From positions 682,001-746,000 of the forward strand of contig JADWQD010000011.1 in assembly GCA_016110215.1 (NCBI GenBank): DNA of 64,000 bases. The letters are read 5' to 3'. The notes below the pieces were generated by a model. That model did not search any database and was not told the DNA's origin. It saw nothing but the letters and a program-made list of their open reading frames with translations. Both the position numbers and the translations under genes were made by a program. Source of the DNA: Capronia americana (Eukaryota > Ascomycota > Eurotiomycetes > Chaetothyriales > Herpotrichiellaceae). Positions 10,166-20,177 of this stretch are shown here, one piece after another (the stretch's first letter is position 1; every line of letters begins with the position of its first letter).

Positions 10166-12844
10166 TTACTTCCGCCGCGTATAGCCCGGCACCTGATACG
10201 GCGTCGGGACAAACCACGTGGGATACAGTCCCGCCTCCCGCTGACGGTGGATATATGCAGCTGTAACGTGTCCGTTCTGCGTGAAGTTCGACTGCGTCTC
10301 ATTGTCAAAACCAGGGATGAGGGAGTACTGCTTTTGCAGAGGTGGAGGCTTGTCGGGTGTGGATGGAAGAGAGTCCGAGGGTTGAGAGCCTTGGGTGCGG
10401 GACTCTTCATTGGCATCTTGCTTCCCTGGAAGTCGCGAGCGTCCGGGTTCGGAAGGGAGCGATAGCTGTGAATCATGGAGAGGACCTGAATCGTCCTCGA
10501 GGTCGAAGTGCCGCTGCATCGGTCCTGGTCCACAGGTTGGAGCCGGTGTGGTCATCTGGCTTTCATTGCCTGTGCCAATCGTTCCTGGAGGCCGTTGCAG
10601 AGCCGATGCCAGGGGCAGCGATGCTTGCGGAGGTTGAAATGAGAGTGACGGAGGGTCGAGATCAAGATCTTCCTCGTCCTCCCAGCCATCATTTGAATCA
10701 AGAGTATTACCAAGAGCTAGTCCAGTCTGGCTGCTTCCGACGTGGCGGGGTATCTGACTCATAGCTACAGTGGAAGAACTAGAGTCTTTGATCTTGAACG
10801 TCTCAGATCTTCCCACCAAATCATCATAGCCGCTCTGTGGCATTGAAGACGGTGGCAAGAATGCCTGCGTAGGGTCTTGAGTCGACATCTGAGAAGGATG
10901 CGGCATTGAGGCAGGGTGGACAGACTTCTGTGTATTGCTCCGCACTGGTCGAAGTCGAGGCGAGGATGAGTTATTGGCGGCGTTGTTCAGTGGGACTTGG
11001 GTACTTGTTGTGCGGCGGATACTTGCTGGATGGGCAAAGACAGGCGTCCTCGGTAGAGGGACCTCGTTCAAGTCATCATCGTCCAGCTCGATGTCCGCAT
11101 GATCGGGTTCAACGCTGGATCGCGGAACCAATCTAGGGAGCGGAAGAGGAGACTGTGACGAGCCTACTCTCTCAACGTCAGGGAGATATGAGTCCGGCCC
11201 TTGTACAAAAGTGACGCCAGCTGGATGCGGTGTCGGCGTCGACGGGCGTGAACGATCAACCACTGCTTTTGGTGTTCTGGGAGCTCGCTTTAATGGAAGC
11301 GGAGAAGAAACACGATGTTGCACCTGGACGTTGAACTGTGTATCATTCGCGATTGGCGACCCGAAATCCAGTTGTTCGAAGTCATCGTCCCCGACGTTCG
11401 CAGTTTCCCCAGGGAGATCGGCAAGTTCTGGTGCTAAGTTGACTTGCGAAGATGGCGACTGAGGGTGCTCGGCATCAGTCAAGCTTCGGCGAGGGCCACT
11501 GGGCGGACCGACCGCACCAAAATCTCGCACAATAATGACTTCGTCTCCTTGCACAGAAGCCTCTGGTGAGTGAGGATGCGCGCCATGATCTATTTTGGCT
11601 TCACCACTTCTGTGTGCTGAGAAGAGGTTACTGATGCTTGGTAAACTGTCCTGACTTCCAGCAGAGCTCTGCTGAGTCTCCTGTGCCTGGCTTGTTGCCG
11701 GAATCTCCAGTTCGTCCTCACTGTCCCGTACCACTGGAACGACCTTGGCTGGGACAGGATTCTCTGCGGCCTTGGGCGAAGATGAAGGAACAGACCACAA
11801 GTTCTGAGAGTCTTCAATGCGTGTAGCATGACGCTTTTGACCGCGTTTTGGCAGCTTCAGAACAACAACCTTGCGTTTCGGCGAGGCACGCTTTGGAGTC
11901 CGACATTTTTTCCCAGCTCTCTTGGAAGTATCATGTACGGTGACATTGGTCGACCGTTCGGCCAGTGGAGTTCTCTGAGACCTGGTCGGGGTCTCGTATA
12001 GCCGCCTGTTCGTCCTGCGTGTGCTCGGACATAAACTTTCTGGAGTTTGACTGGACAAAACGATAGTTGTAGGTCTCTTTGGAGTTTGCGGTGGGACCGA
12101 GGGATGTGAAACTGGATGTAGTTCCGACGAAGGATCTCCGCCATCTTCTGTTGAGTCCTTGATTTCCAATGGATGGTTGAAAGGCTTGTTTGTAGACTTG
12201 TCGGCGTCGGCAGCAGTGCCCAAGACGTCTGCGAAATAATCGAAATTCTCTATAGGGTCTGAGAAGACCTCATTCTTCATTGCTATGCGCCTGGACCTTC
12301 TTTTCGCTGAGCCACTTGGGTCATCCTCGGTCGGCTCGCTCTTCCTTTTCTTTGTTCTAAGTTTGTACTCCTCTTGGCTCTCCGGTGCGGTCCTTCGCTT
12401 TGTGGACGAGGTCACGGGTGGGATCTCCTTGCGAGTCCGAGGTCTCCGTGGACTCTCGTAGGTTCCGTCTAGTTGAGGTATAGCATGTTCGTCGCGAGGT
12501 GCGATCATTGTATCGTCCATGTCGTTGCACTCGCGGGGTGAAGAGTCGAAAAAGCCGATCTGCGTCAGGGTAGAATCGCGTTTCTTCACCTTGCGCTTTG
12601 ATTTCTTTGGCGACACACTCTGCAGCTGCCTCTCGTCCAGCAATTGCATCTCGCCTTCATCGTAGCTCGGGGCGAAGGGAGCCAGCCAGTGAGCTTGAGT
12701 CAAAGTCCGTTGATCCTTTTTGCGTATTGGTTTGGAGGCGTCGGCCGCCTCACCTACTCGTCGATGCTTCCGAGCAGCGGGTCTGGATAGCGAAGCTTTG
12801 CGTTTGGTGCTCGAGATGGACCACGCCAGGGAAGTGTCGGGCAT
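10166..12844 (-). CDS. Large disordered nuclear protein with two TLTQ motifs, function unknown
   Basis: A single-exon frame encodes 892 aa from ATG 12844 (MPDTSLAWSISS). I do not recognise the family. The protein is rich in Ser, Pro, Arg and Lys with many basic clusters (KKSKRKVKKRD, KRTSPKRK-like stretches), so nuclear location is likely. Two similar motifs lie near the N-terminus: KKDQRTLTQAHWLAPF and KKRDSTLTQIGFF. A third conserved-looking element is the extreme C-terminus, GHVTAAYIHRQREAGLYPTW followed by FVPTPYQVPGY. The middle is low in predicted order. It lies 312 bp downstream of Bfr2 on the same strand. The ends look like the functional parts (short binding motifs); the role is unknown. 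Confidence 0.75.
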   Translation of the reverse strand: MPDTSLAWSISSTKRKASLSRPAARKHRRVGEAADASKPIRKKDQRTLTQAHWLAPFAPSYDEGEMQLLDERQLQSVSPKKSKRKVKKRDSTLTQIGFFDSSPRECNDMDDTMIAPRDEHAIPQLDGTYESPRRPRTRKEIPPVTSSTKRRTAPESQEEYKLRTKKRKSEPTEDDPSGSAKRRSRRIAMKNEVFSDPIENFDYFADVLGTAADADKSTNKPFNHPLEIKDSTEDGGDPSSELHPVSHPSVPPQTPKRPTTIVLSSQTPESLCPSTRRTNRRLYETPTRSQRTPLAERSTNVTVHDTSKRAGKKCRTPKRASPKRKVVVLKLPKRGQKRHATRIEDSQNLWSVPSSSPKAAENPVPAKVVPVVRDSEDELEIPATSQAQETQQSSAGSQDSLPSISNLFSAHRSGEAKIDHGAHPHSPEASVQGDEVIIVRDFGAVGPPSGPRRSLTDAEHPQSPSSQVNLAPELADLPGETANVGDDDFEQLDFGSPIANDTQFNVQVQHRVSSPLPLKRAPRTPKAVVDRSRPSTPTPHPAGVTFVQGPDSYLPDVERVGSSQSPLPLPRLVPRSSVEPDHADIELDDDDLNEVPLPRTPVFAHPASIRRTTSTQVPLNNAANNSSSPRLRPVRSNTQKSVHPASMPHPSQMSTQDPTQAFLPPSSMPQSGYDDLVGRSETFKIKDSSSSTVAMSQIPRHVGSSQTGLALGNTLDSNDGWEDEEDLDLDPPSLSFQPPQASLPLASALQRPPGTIGTGNESQMTTPAPTCGPGPMQRHFDLEDDSGPLHDSQLSLPSEPGRSRLPGKQDANEESRTQGSQPSDSLPSTPDKPPPLQKQYSLIPGFDNETQSNFTQNGHVTAAYIHRQREAGLYPTWFVPTPYQVPGYTRRK

Positions 12845-13156
12845 CCTGCCAGGGACGACGGGAAGAGGGTCTGGCAAGGAAAAGCAAGGGAGCTCCGAAA
12901 TCCGCCAGCCGTCACATTGGGAATACGTGGTGGTGGTACGAGGTACGCATGATGTCAACGCGCCCGCATTCGACGCGTTGGTCGCGTCCAGAAAACACGA
13001 CCCACGTGACGACGGGCGTTAAGTTCTTCAGCACATCAACCAGTGGCTACAGAGTACGAGCAAGTACTGGGTTGTTCGACTATCGTCAGAAACCGGTGGA
13101 AGACAGGGAAATGCATCCTTCAAGACTCGGGACAGTGTAGGCAAGCCATAGGAGTC
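12845..13156. promoter_or_regulatory. Intergenic between two minus-strand genes
   Basis: These 312 bp hold the 3' UTR of Bfr2 and the promoter of the 892-aa gene. No motif stands out. Confidence 0.45.
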
Positions 13157-14890
13157 TCAGCTTCTAAACAACCGCAACGCCTCTCCCTCGGTGACCTCCT
13201 CATCCATTTCGTCTTTATCACCCGCTTCCCTCTCTGCCAAGGCATTCATGTTCCCAAGTAGACTCCCGAAGAACTCGGCCCTTGCAGCCTCAGTCCACGT
13301 ATTTCGATCCTCAGGTGCCATGAAATTCTCCAACTTTTCGTGTACAGTATACCTGATCTTGCGACCTTTTGACGCTTTAGTGTCTACTTTTTTGCTTTTA
13401 CTGCCACTGGGGTGCAATTTCTGAGGTCCGGCGAATTGTAATTGTGCGGCAAAACCGCCACTGGAGTTGGCTGCTGAGCGGGAAGAGATCAGGTCGCGCA
13501 GAAGGGATTGATAGAATGTAGAGTCGTCAAATGCGTGGGTTGAGGAAGAGTATGAATGAGTAGTCATGTTGGGGGATTCCGAGAGCAGATAAGTGTCTAG
13601 CACGTCTGTGAGGCGGGAATTCCCTGCTTGGGATGGCTTCAGAAGCTTTGATCGTTGTTGCGTAGTATCCATAATGGGTTGGGTTTTTGTGTGCCACTTG
13701 TCAAGGACTGTACGGCGGTGCGGCTGGGCTTGCGTTTCAAGAGAGACGGCGTGTTCCCAGATTTGTGTAAGGGTGGTCGATCGTGTTGGATTGAGAGGGC
13801 GTTTCCGTTCTGACTTGGTGGACTCGGAAGTGCCACTCTGAGAGGAGATGATGCTGGAGCGGATCGAATCGATTGTTGACCATAATGCGAGCGCCGCATC
13901 CTCGGCTTTGCTTGCGGCCTCTTTGACTTCTTCGTCGCTGATCGTATCTGGAGGCAACTCATTCATGGCAGCAACGCCCTTTTGAAGCTTGATCCTAGCA
14001 TCGAGGAGGCGTTCGAACGCCTGCCGCTGCTGTTTGACCGCCTGGCCTTTCTTCACGTCGGCATTTACCCCAGCTGAAAGGGCAGACGCTAGTCCGGCTG
14101 TTGATGCAGATTCTGCTGCTCTTCTGAGCTCTTCACGATCCAAGGAACGTGCTGATTTGTTGCGTTGTGAAGGCGGAGAAGTGGCTGAAGTTACCGAGGA
14201 AGACTCGGACACATCTTCGTCTTGCTCGTCGTCCATGTCAACGTCTGAAGGGCCCGTGGACATATTTTCGAATTCGTCGGAAACCCCATCCTCTGGACCT
14301 GTGTCTGTGTCTGGGAGTTCCTCACCATCTGGCCCGGCGTTCTGTGTCTGATTCCTCTTGCTGCCGCGGAATTTCATATGTTTGAAACGCTCGACATCGC
14401 TCTCGCCCAATGCCTCATCACTGTCAATCTCCTCATCTTCTTCAGCCTCCAAGTCCAGATCCTGGTCGTCAGCCTCTTCCGAATCGTTCTCGGAGCCAGA
14501 AGCGTGCTCCGCCCTGGTGGCAAAGGGATCGTCCTCTTCGTCTTCGTCAACAGGCGCAAAGGGATTCTCGTCACCATCATTCTCCAGCGCTTTACGAGTC
14601 ACCGCCACTCCGTCATATTTTGCGCCGAGATCTGGCTGCGCTGGCTTTCGCAGTCGGCTTTTATCGACCGTTTCATAGTGTTCACGGCCTGCATTGCCTT
14701 GTTCGTCTTCCTCAGAATCGACGCCGTCACTGTCGGCTGGTCGCAGATATGCATCGTCCTCGGGGTCAAAGTCTGCGCCATAGTATTAGTGCCATGCGCG
14801 GAAGACGTGTGCTTGTCTGCTCGTCTGCTCCTACCAACCTTTGGCTTTCTTGCGCTCCATCTCCGCTGCATGGTTCTTCATGGTTTTCAT
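13157..14890 (-). CDS. bfr2: Bfr2/AATF (TRAUB) nucleolar ribosome-biogenesis factor
   Basis: The model is complement(join(13157..14772,14839..14890)), 555 aa. The first exon encodes MKTMKNHAAEMERKKAK and the 66-nt intron joins to DFDPEDDAYLRPADSD, the conserved start of Bfr2 proteins. Long acidic tracts (Asp/Glu, about residues 75-200) precede the AATF domain (around QRQAFERLLDARIKLQKG) and the C-terminal TRAUB domain (STFYQSLLRDLISSR). KGRKIRYTVHEKLENFM follows near the end. Yeast Bfr2 acts in the early 90S/SSU processome during 18S rRNA maturation, in the nucleolus; the animal orthologue AATF/Che-1 also binds polymerase II factors. Length fits fungal members. The gene is divergent from Rad4, with a tRNA gene between. 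Confidence 0.9.
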
Positions 14891-15149
14891 TTTGTATCCT
14901 CTTTGCGAGATCGAGACACGAGGACCCCAGAGTAAGAATTGGCTACTCGGCCATTACAAGTCCTATATGAACTTTTTGCAACTGAAAGAATTCTTGGAGA
15001 TTTCGCCGCAAGTTGCCGCCGCAGCGAGGTGCCACGTTGATCGGGGAAGTTTTAGCCGTGCTCCGGTGCCCCACCAAAAAATGAAGGGTATTAGGACTAA
15101 GGTCGCAATTTTTAGTCCAGAATTGTCCGCACAGGGATTCTGGTCTCAC
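14891..15149. promoter_or_regulatory. Promoter side of bfr2
   Basis: This 259-bp stretch upstream of the bfr2 start ends at the tRNA gene. No other feature is seen. Confidence 0.4.
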
Positions 15150-15234
15150 GGCTGAATGGTTTAGTGGTATAATTCTTGCTTTGGGTGCTTATCTTGAATG
15201 TAAGAGGTCCTGGGTTCAATTCCCAGTTCAGCCC
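15150..15234 (+). tRNA. tRNA-Pro (UGG) with 13-nt intron
   Basis: The 7-bp acceptor stem pairs GGCTGAA (15150-15156) with TTCAGCC (15227-15233), with discriminator C at 15234. The D-arm carries the A box (TGGTTTAGTGG) and the T-arm is CTGGG-TTCAATT-CCCAG (B box). The anticodon stem starts CTTGC at 15175; loop TTTGGG puts anticodon TGG at 15182-15184. A 13-nt intron fits at 15186-15198, directly after position 37, the canonical eukaryotic site, giving a 72-nt mature tRNA. It closely resembles yeast tRNA-Pro(UGG). Confidence 0.95.
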
Positions 15235-15241
15235 TTTTTTT
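15235..15241 (+). terminator. RNA polymerase III terminator
   Basis: A run of seven T directly follows the tRNA discriminator base, the standard Pol III stop signal. Confidence 0.85.
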
Positions 15242-15681
15242 GCCGTTTTGGAAGCCGTGGAAAGTTTTTTTTTTGTTACGCTACTCGATGATACTGTATC
15301 AATCTTCATGCGATTTTGAGCCTTGGTGTGAAGGTTTTTGGCGGTCATGTACTCAGAATGCAGGAAAAACTGAAAGGAACCCGGCTGACCGATCACGTGA
15401 TTGCAGTTTTATGACGTTGTTTGGCCTCAGGCTTCCCAAGGCTCCAATGTCCCCTTGTTTAAACACAACACCTCCTTTCATTGAATCGCATCTGTGAACG
15501 GCGCTGGACCAAGTATCTTCCCGAAAGGCAACTCGTCTTCAACCACTCCCTTGCAATCTTCAGATCACCGGGTACTCTAGCTAGGACCATGATGCCGCGA
15601 TGGCAGCGGCAGTAGCGCTGTAAACCGGCATTGAGAGCAATAGTCACATGCCATGCCCTGCCCCGACAGCCATCAGACTCA
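15242..15681. promoter_or_regulatory. Promoter side of rad4
   Basis: 440 bp lie between the tRNA terminator and the rad4 start. Another T-run at about 15265-15274 could act as a backup Pol III terminator. Nothing else is supported. Confidence 0.45.
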
Positions 15682-18600
15682 ATGCCGCCCAGGAAGAAAG
15701 CCATAGCCAAACAACCAGCTCAGGCAACGCGTCAGTCTGCTCGTCAGCGAGGTAAAGCCAAAGATGAGATTCCAGACGTCTACGATGGAATGCTCGCCGA
15801 AGCAGCTGAGGAGGAAGAGGCTTCTACTTCAATATCAAAGCCGTTCAAACGAAAAACGACACCGATTGCACGCAGAACTCCCCGCCGTCATGGCCTGGTC
15901 GATCATGGGATTGGAGGCGTCTATGGCGACATGCTCGCCGAGGCTCTTGCGGAGGAGCATACCGCGGCTTCAAACCCGAGACCGGCAAAGCGACGCAAGA
16001 CAAGCGAGGAGCCGTCGAGCAAGATTGAGCTTGACATCAACCTATTCGATGGGCCTGCTGATGTCGGAAGTCACGCGCCCCCGGAGCCCGAATTTACACG
16101 ACTCCAACAGGTCACTCTGACCGAGTTCGATACGGCGACTGAGTCAGATGCGGAATTCGAGGATGTCGACCTTGAACCTCTTGCAGGAGAAGCTACATAT
16201 GATGATGAACCAGATGAGAAGCCTCTCGAGCTCAATCTTGCCAAAGTCTCCACGCCCACACGCGCTACACCAAAAAGGAAACCTGTAAGCGCGGCAGAAA
16301 AGCGACTTCGTTTAGATGTGCATAAGGCACATATCATCCTGCTACTAGCGAATCTCAAATGCCGAAATCAGTGGTGCAACAGTGAGTCAGTACAAGCCAT
16401 TTTGAAGCCCCTAGTCCAGCGGAAAACCACATCGTTGCTTCACGTGGATGAACGGAAGTCTCAGTATGAGCGGAATCAGTCCTTCATGAAAGGAATCGAA
16501 GAGGTCTGCGCCATATGGAAAGGTCTGTGGACAGTGGACGGAAGGGGAATGACACGTGCATATTGGAGGGAAGATGTCGATGCCGTTAAGGAAAGCGATG
16601 ACGCCGAGGACCTGGACTTTGACGACTTCAAGGCTGCTGCAGTCTCAAAACGAGGGTCAAGAGATCTGGCTGCTCAGCTTTTCTGCGCCTTGCTTCGTTC
16701 AGTTGCTCTTGATGTCCGCTTAGTGAGCTCTTTGCAGGTCTTACCTTTTTCAAGAGTTGCAAAAGGACAGACCCCACAGAAGCCCAAGGCGGAATATATT
16801 CGTGCGCCTCCTCAAGACTACGGCTCAACGTCCGGCCCAAGCGCGCAAAGGCGAAAGGTGTTCTCGGAGTCAATGTTTCCGATTTTTTGGGTCGAGGTCT
16901 TCTCTCCCGCCATACAGACATGGATCCCTCTGGATCCTACGGTCCGTCAAACAATCAACAAGCCGAAGACGGGGTTTGAACCGTACGCCAACGACAACTA
17001 CAACAAGATGACTTACGTAATTGCATTCGAAGATGACGGCTCGGCAAAGGACGTAACCAGGCGTTACACTCAATTCTACAATTCGAAGATCCGAAAACAG
17101 CGGGTCGAAAGCACCCCAGGAGGCGAGAAATGGTGGGATAAGACCATGCGATTCTTCGAGAAGCCCTTTCGAGAGGCACGGGATGATATTGAGGATGCGT
17201 CCCTACAGGCACGCGCCGAAAGCGAGCCCATGCCTAACAACATTGAAGATTTCCGGGGACATTCAGTCTATGTTCTGGAGCGGCATTTGCGCAAGAACGA
17301 AGTCATTCACCCAAGACGTGAGTCTGGAAAAGTCAGGCTAGGGTTCGGGAAGGAGGCAAGACTCGTCAGCGTATTTCGCCGACGAGACGTTCACGTTTGC
17401 CGAACTGCCGATGCTTGGTACCGGCGGGGAAGAGACGTCAACGAAGGAGAGCAGCCACTGAAACGGGCTGTTCCCAGACGAAAGCGGACGCCGGCCGCAG
17501 ATGGCTCCGATGAGGACGAAGAAGCCGCCAGCGGCACAGCCCTGTATGCGGAGTATCAGACGAGCTTATACGAGCCGCCACCCGTCGTCAACGGGAAAGT
17601 ACCGAGGAATGCCTATGGTAACCTCGATGTCTACGTGGCGTCGATGATTCCAGCAGGGGCGGTCCACATTCGACATCCTCTTGCCGCGAAGGCAGCCCGG
17701 ATCCTTGGCGCCGACTACGCGGATGCTGTGACAGGTTTTCAATTCAAAGGCCGACAAGGCACGGCCGTCATCGACGGCGTAATTGTCGCCATGAACATGA
17801 CAAATGCAATGATCACCGTCGTTGAAGCATTAGAGTCGCAGGCATCAGAAGAGGCCGAAGTGGCGCGAACTAAAATCCTTCTGGCAATATGGAAACGCTG
17901 GCTCACTGCCTTGCGTGTACGAGAGCATGTGCAACAGCAGTACGGGGATCGAGAAGAAGGTGCGAAAGGCAAACGAACCCTAGTCCACGATGACGCTGAC
18001 AACGACGACGACGACACCACCTACAGACCCGAGGACGACGGAGGCGGGTTCATGCTCGAAGAAGCTGATCCCGACCAGAGCGTCGAGGACGCTGCGACTT
18101 TGCAGTCGCCTTCTAATATGATCAATTTAAGACCTTTGGAGCTCCCTCCAGAAGTGGTGCACCAAGAGATTGTTGTCGTTCGTTCTCCCCACAAGCTCCC
18201 ACAGCCGCCAGCGCGGCAGACCGACTACCAGGCAGACGTCTCCAGCACGGCCGACGGTGGAGGTCTCATGTTCGAGAATGGCCGTTCTACAACCCGTGCT
18301 CCAAGGAACTCACCTCCTGGGGCGGCGGCCGACCAAGAGGGAGGCGGATTCCTCCCCGAGGACGAGGATGATGTTGAAGGTGGCGGGTTTCTGCTAGACG
18401 ACAAGGATGAAGCAACCGGCGGCTTTGTAGCCGAGGACGAAGCGTCAATCCCACATGCACAAGTAGGCACAGCTGGCGAGGCGCAAACGGGAGGCTTCTT
18501 CCCGGAAACAGACGCGGACCCGAGCTCGGCCAACGATGCCGCCGCCGCTGCTGCGGGCAATGAGGCCGCATCCACCGCCGTGGGAAGTCCCACGTTCAAC

Positions 18601-18888
18601 ATTCGCCACAAATACCAGGACGCTCGAGGTCGCGACACTGGTGAGGCGGCCACACATGTTCTTCCCACGGACGTCGGTGAATCTGCAGCAGAGCCTCGGC
18701 AGTCTACACCAGCGCCTGCGCCTGCTCTTGAACCAGACCAGGCCACATTGAACCTGAGCCAAACTGAGGCCGCAAACGGAGGAAGTCCTGCCTCGGCTCC
18801 CACGCCAGGGTCCCTCCTCTCGCATGACCCTGAAGAAGATGACGCCGAGCCTGAGTGGTTGTTGAATAGTCTAGGCGAGATGGACTGA
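15682..18888 (+). CDS. rad4: Rad4/XPC nucleotide-excision-repair damage sensor
   Basis: A single exon encodes 1068 aa. The ATG at 15682 (MPPRKKAIAKQPAQ) is preferred over upstream in-frame codons because a basic Pro/Lys start is typical. A disordered N-terminus contains two similar acidic elements (VYDGMLAEAAEEE and VYGDMLAEALAEE). The transglutaminase-like domain follows (LRLDVHKAHIILLLANL; later FPIFWVEVFSPAIQTWIPLD), then the beta-hairpin domains (EDFRGHSVYVLERHLRKNE, VFRRRDVHVCRTADAWYRRG, VASMIPAGAVHIRHPLAAKA, and an AMNMTNAMITVVEA segment). The C-terminal 280 residues are acidic with six glycine motifs (GGGFMLEE, GGGLMF, GGGFLPED, GGGFLLDD, GGFVAED, GGFFPET). Rad4 with Rad23 binds helix-distorting lesions and recruits TFIIH in the nucleus. 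Confidence 0.95.
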   Translation: MPPRKKAIAKQPAQATRQSARQRGKAKDEIPDVYDGMLAEAAEEEEASTSISKPFKRKTTPIARRTPRRHGLVDHGIGGVYGDMLAEALAEEHTAASNPRPAKRRKTSEEPSSKIELDINLFDGPADVGSHAPPEPEFTRLQQVTLTEFDTATESDAEFEDVDLEPLAGEATYDDEPDEKPLELNLAKVSTPTRATPKRKPVSAAEKRLRLDVHKAHIILLLANLKCRNQWCNSESVQAILKPLVQRKTTSLLHVDERKSQYERNQSFMKGIEEVCAIWKGLWTVDGRGMTRAYWREDVDAVKESDDAEDLDFDDFKAAAVSKRGSRDLAAQLFCALLRSVALDVRLVSSLQVLPFSRVAKGQTPQKPKAEYIRAPPQDYGSTSGPSAQRRKVFSESMFPIFWVEVFSPAIQTWIPLDPTVRQTINKPKTGFEPYANDNYNKMTYVIAFEDDGSAKDVTRRYTQFYNSKIRKQRVESTPGGEKWWDKTMRFFEKPFREARDDIEDASLQARAESEPMPNNIEDFRGHSVYVLERHLRKNEVIHPRRESGKVRLGFGKEARLVSVFRRRDVHVCRTADAWYRRGRDVNEGEQPLKRAVPRRKRTPAADGSDEDEEAASGTALYAEYQTSLYEPPPVVNGKVPRNAYGNLDVYVASMIPAGAVHIRHPLAAKAARILGADYADAVTGFQFKGRQGTAVIDGVIVAMNMTNAMITVVEALESQASEEAEVARTKILLAIWKRWLTALRVREHVQQQYGDREEGAKGKRTLVHDDADNDDDDTTYRPEDDGGGFMLEEADPDQSVEDAATLQSPSNMINLRPLELPPEVVHQEIVVVRSPHKLPQPPARQTDYQADVSSTADGGGLMFENGRSTTRAPRNSPPGAAADQEGGGFLPEDEDDVEGGGFLLDDKDEATGGFVAEDEASIPHAQVGTAGEAQTGGFFPETDADPSSANDAAAAAAGNEAASTAVGSPTFNIRHKYQDARGRDTGEAATHVLPTDVGESAAEPRQSTPAPAPALEPDQATLNLSQTEAANGGSPASAPTPGSLLSHDPEEDDAEPEWLLNSLGEMD

Positions 18889-19094
18889 GGGACTCACTGG
18901 CCAGCAGGTATGACGGTGGACGGTGCACCCGAAACCATGAGCTGGGAGACGGTCAGTGGTTGAAACGATGCCACGCCACGACGACGAGGGGCCCAAAGCT
19001 TCCACGAAGAATCTAGAACTCATGAACCACATACGGGTGATCAGTTATCTATAAAGCCATACAATACAGTACATGGACGTTCATGTCCGGGGTA

Positions 19095-20177
19095 TCATGA
19101 TGAATCCGAATCATAACCAACCAAAGCCACGGCCTTGGTGGTGGTCGTGCCGCCATCGATTTTGACAGCTTTAGTCTCCTCCTCTAGTTCCGGTTCAGGT
19201 TGTCCGTCCTGTCTTTTCCGTTTCACCTTCGGTTGCCAGAGATGTTCGTCTCGCAAGAACGGATCGACCGCGGTCCTGGAGTTCGCTCTCAACGCGCTGC
19301 CCAGCATCTCCTTCCTGTCCGTCTTCGACTTCAGTTTGCCCGAGCTGGACGCCGACTTGGACACTTCCGCACCACCACCAGCAGGATAATCCGGACCGAA
19401 CAACGGCTTGGTCGTGCTCAGTGTTTCCTCCTCCGGATGGCCCTGATGGCCAAACTCCAAGAACTTGACCCTCTCATTGTCGTCGTCTCTCTCGGGTAGC
19501 ATCTCCATCTCGAGCGCGAGGCCGAACTTTTCCTTCAACGCCTGGCCCGTCCGCTCGTCCGCCTGCCTCTTCCTCCTGCCGACGCGGAACTCCCTCCTCA
19601 ACGCCCTGCTCCTCTCGTACGGATCGTCCCAATCCCGGCGACTGACGCGCATCAACTCCTCCAGCCGGGCCTTTTGCGTCTCGGCCGCCGTCCGGTCCGC
19701 GACTTTCTTCTCCACGGCGCCGAACCCGCCGTCCTTTTCGAGCCTGTCTTTCTGCTCCTCCGTGGCGGCTCCTCCTCCAGGACCTATCTCCGGATCATAG
19801 CCTGGCGTCGTGCCCAAGTCCCGCCGCCGTCCGCCCTCTGTAACCACGTATTCCGCGCTCTTCGGGTCCGTCCGCACGCTCAGCCACCCGCCGCACACGG
19901 TGTGCTTGAACCGGAACTCCCAGATCGGCGTGCTGAAGTAATGGCCGACTTTTTTCTTCTCCGCGTTGAACCGCACGCCCTGCGCGATCAGCTCCTCGGG
20001 CCGGCACGTCGTGCACCAGATCGCGAACGGGCATTCGAACCGTACCGTCAGGATGCCCTCGGATTTGAGCTTGCGGGCGCGCGAGCCCAGCGCGTGGCCT
20101 TTGCCCGACGCGGCGTTGGCGGACACGCGCCCTTCGAGGTCGGGGGGCACGTACCGGCCCATGTTAAAGCCCTGCAT
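19095..20177 (-). CDS. saf4: Saf4/CCDC130, Cwc16-family splicing factor
   Basis: A single exon encodes 360 aa starting MQGFNMGRYVPPD, the hallmark N-terminus of CCDC130/Saf4. The conserved Cwc16 core covers residues 1-125: FECPFAIWCTTC (Cys55, Cys58), VRFNAEKKKVGHYFSTPIW, and FRFKHTVCGGW (His92, Cys95), a likely zinc site. A helical charged region follows (RRDWDDPYERSRALRREFRV) and then a basic tail with KVKRKRQDG. Family members associate with the spliceosome; fission yeast Saf4 controls splicing fidelity, and the paralogue Yju2/CCDC94 acts at the first catalytic step. It is nuclear and convergent with rad4, 206 bp apart. Confidence 0.9.
   Translation of the reverse strand: MQGFNMGRYVPPDLEGRVSANAASGKGHALGSRARKLKSEGILTVRFECPFAIWCTTCRPEELIAQGVRFNAEKKKVGHYFSTPIWEFRFKHTVCGGWLSVRTDPKSAEYVVTEGGRRRDLGTTPGYDPEIGPGGGAATEEQKDRLEKDGGFGAVEKKVADRTAAETQKARLEELMRVSRRDWDDPYERSRALRREFRVGRRKRQADERTGQALKEKFGLALEMEMLPERDDDNERVKFLEFGHQGHPEEETLSTTKPLFGPDYPAGGGAEVSKSASSSGKLKSKTDRKEMLGSALRANSRTAVDPFLRDEHLWQPKVKRKRQDGQPEPELEEETKAVKIDGGTTTTKAVALVGYDSDSS

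Noticed and set aside
13157..14772. TLTQ word in Bfr2 similar to that in the neighbouring unknown protein
   Set aside because: In Bfr2 it sits in the ordered AATF region (STTLTQIWEHAVSL) without the basic-aromatic context, so the match is probably chance.
19880..19930. His92 in place of Cys in the Saf4 zinc site
   Set aside because: I recall the FRxKHxxCGGW form from other filamentous-fungal CCDC130 proteins, so it is probably normal for the family.
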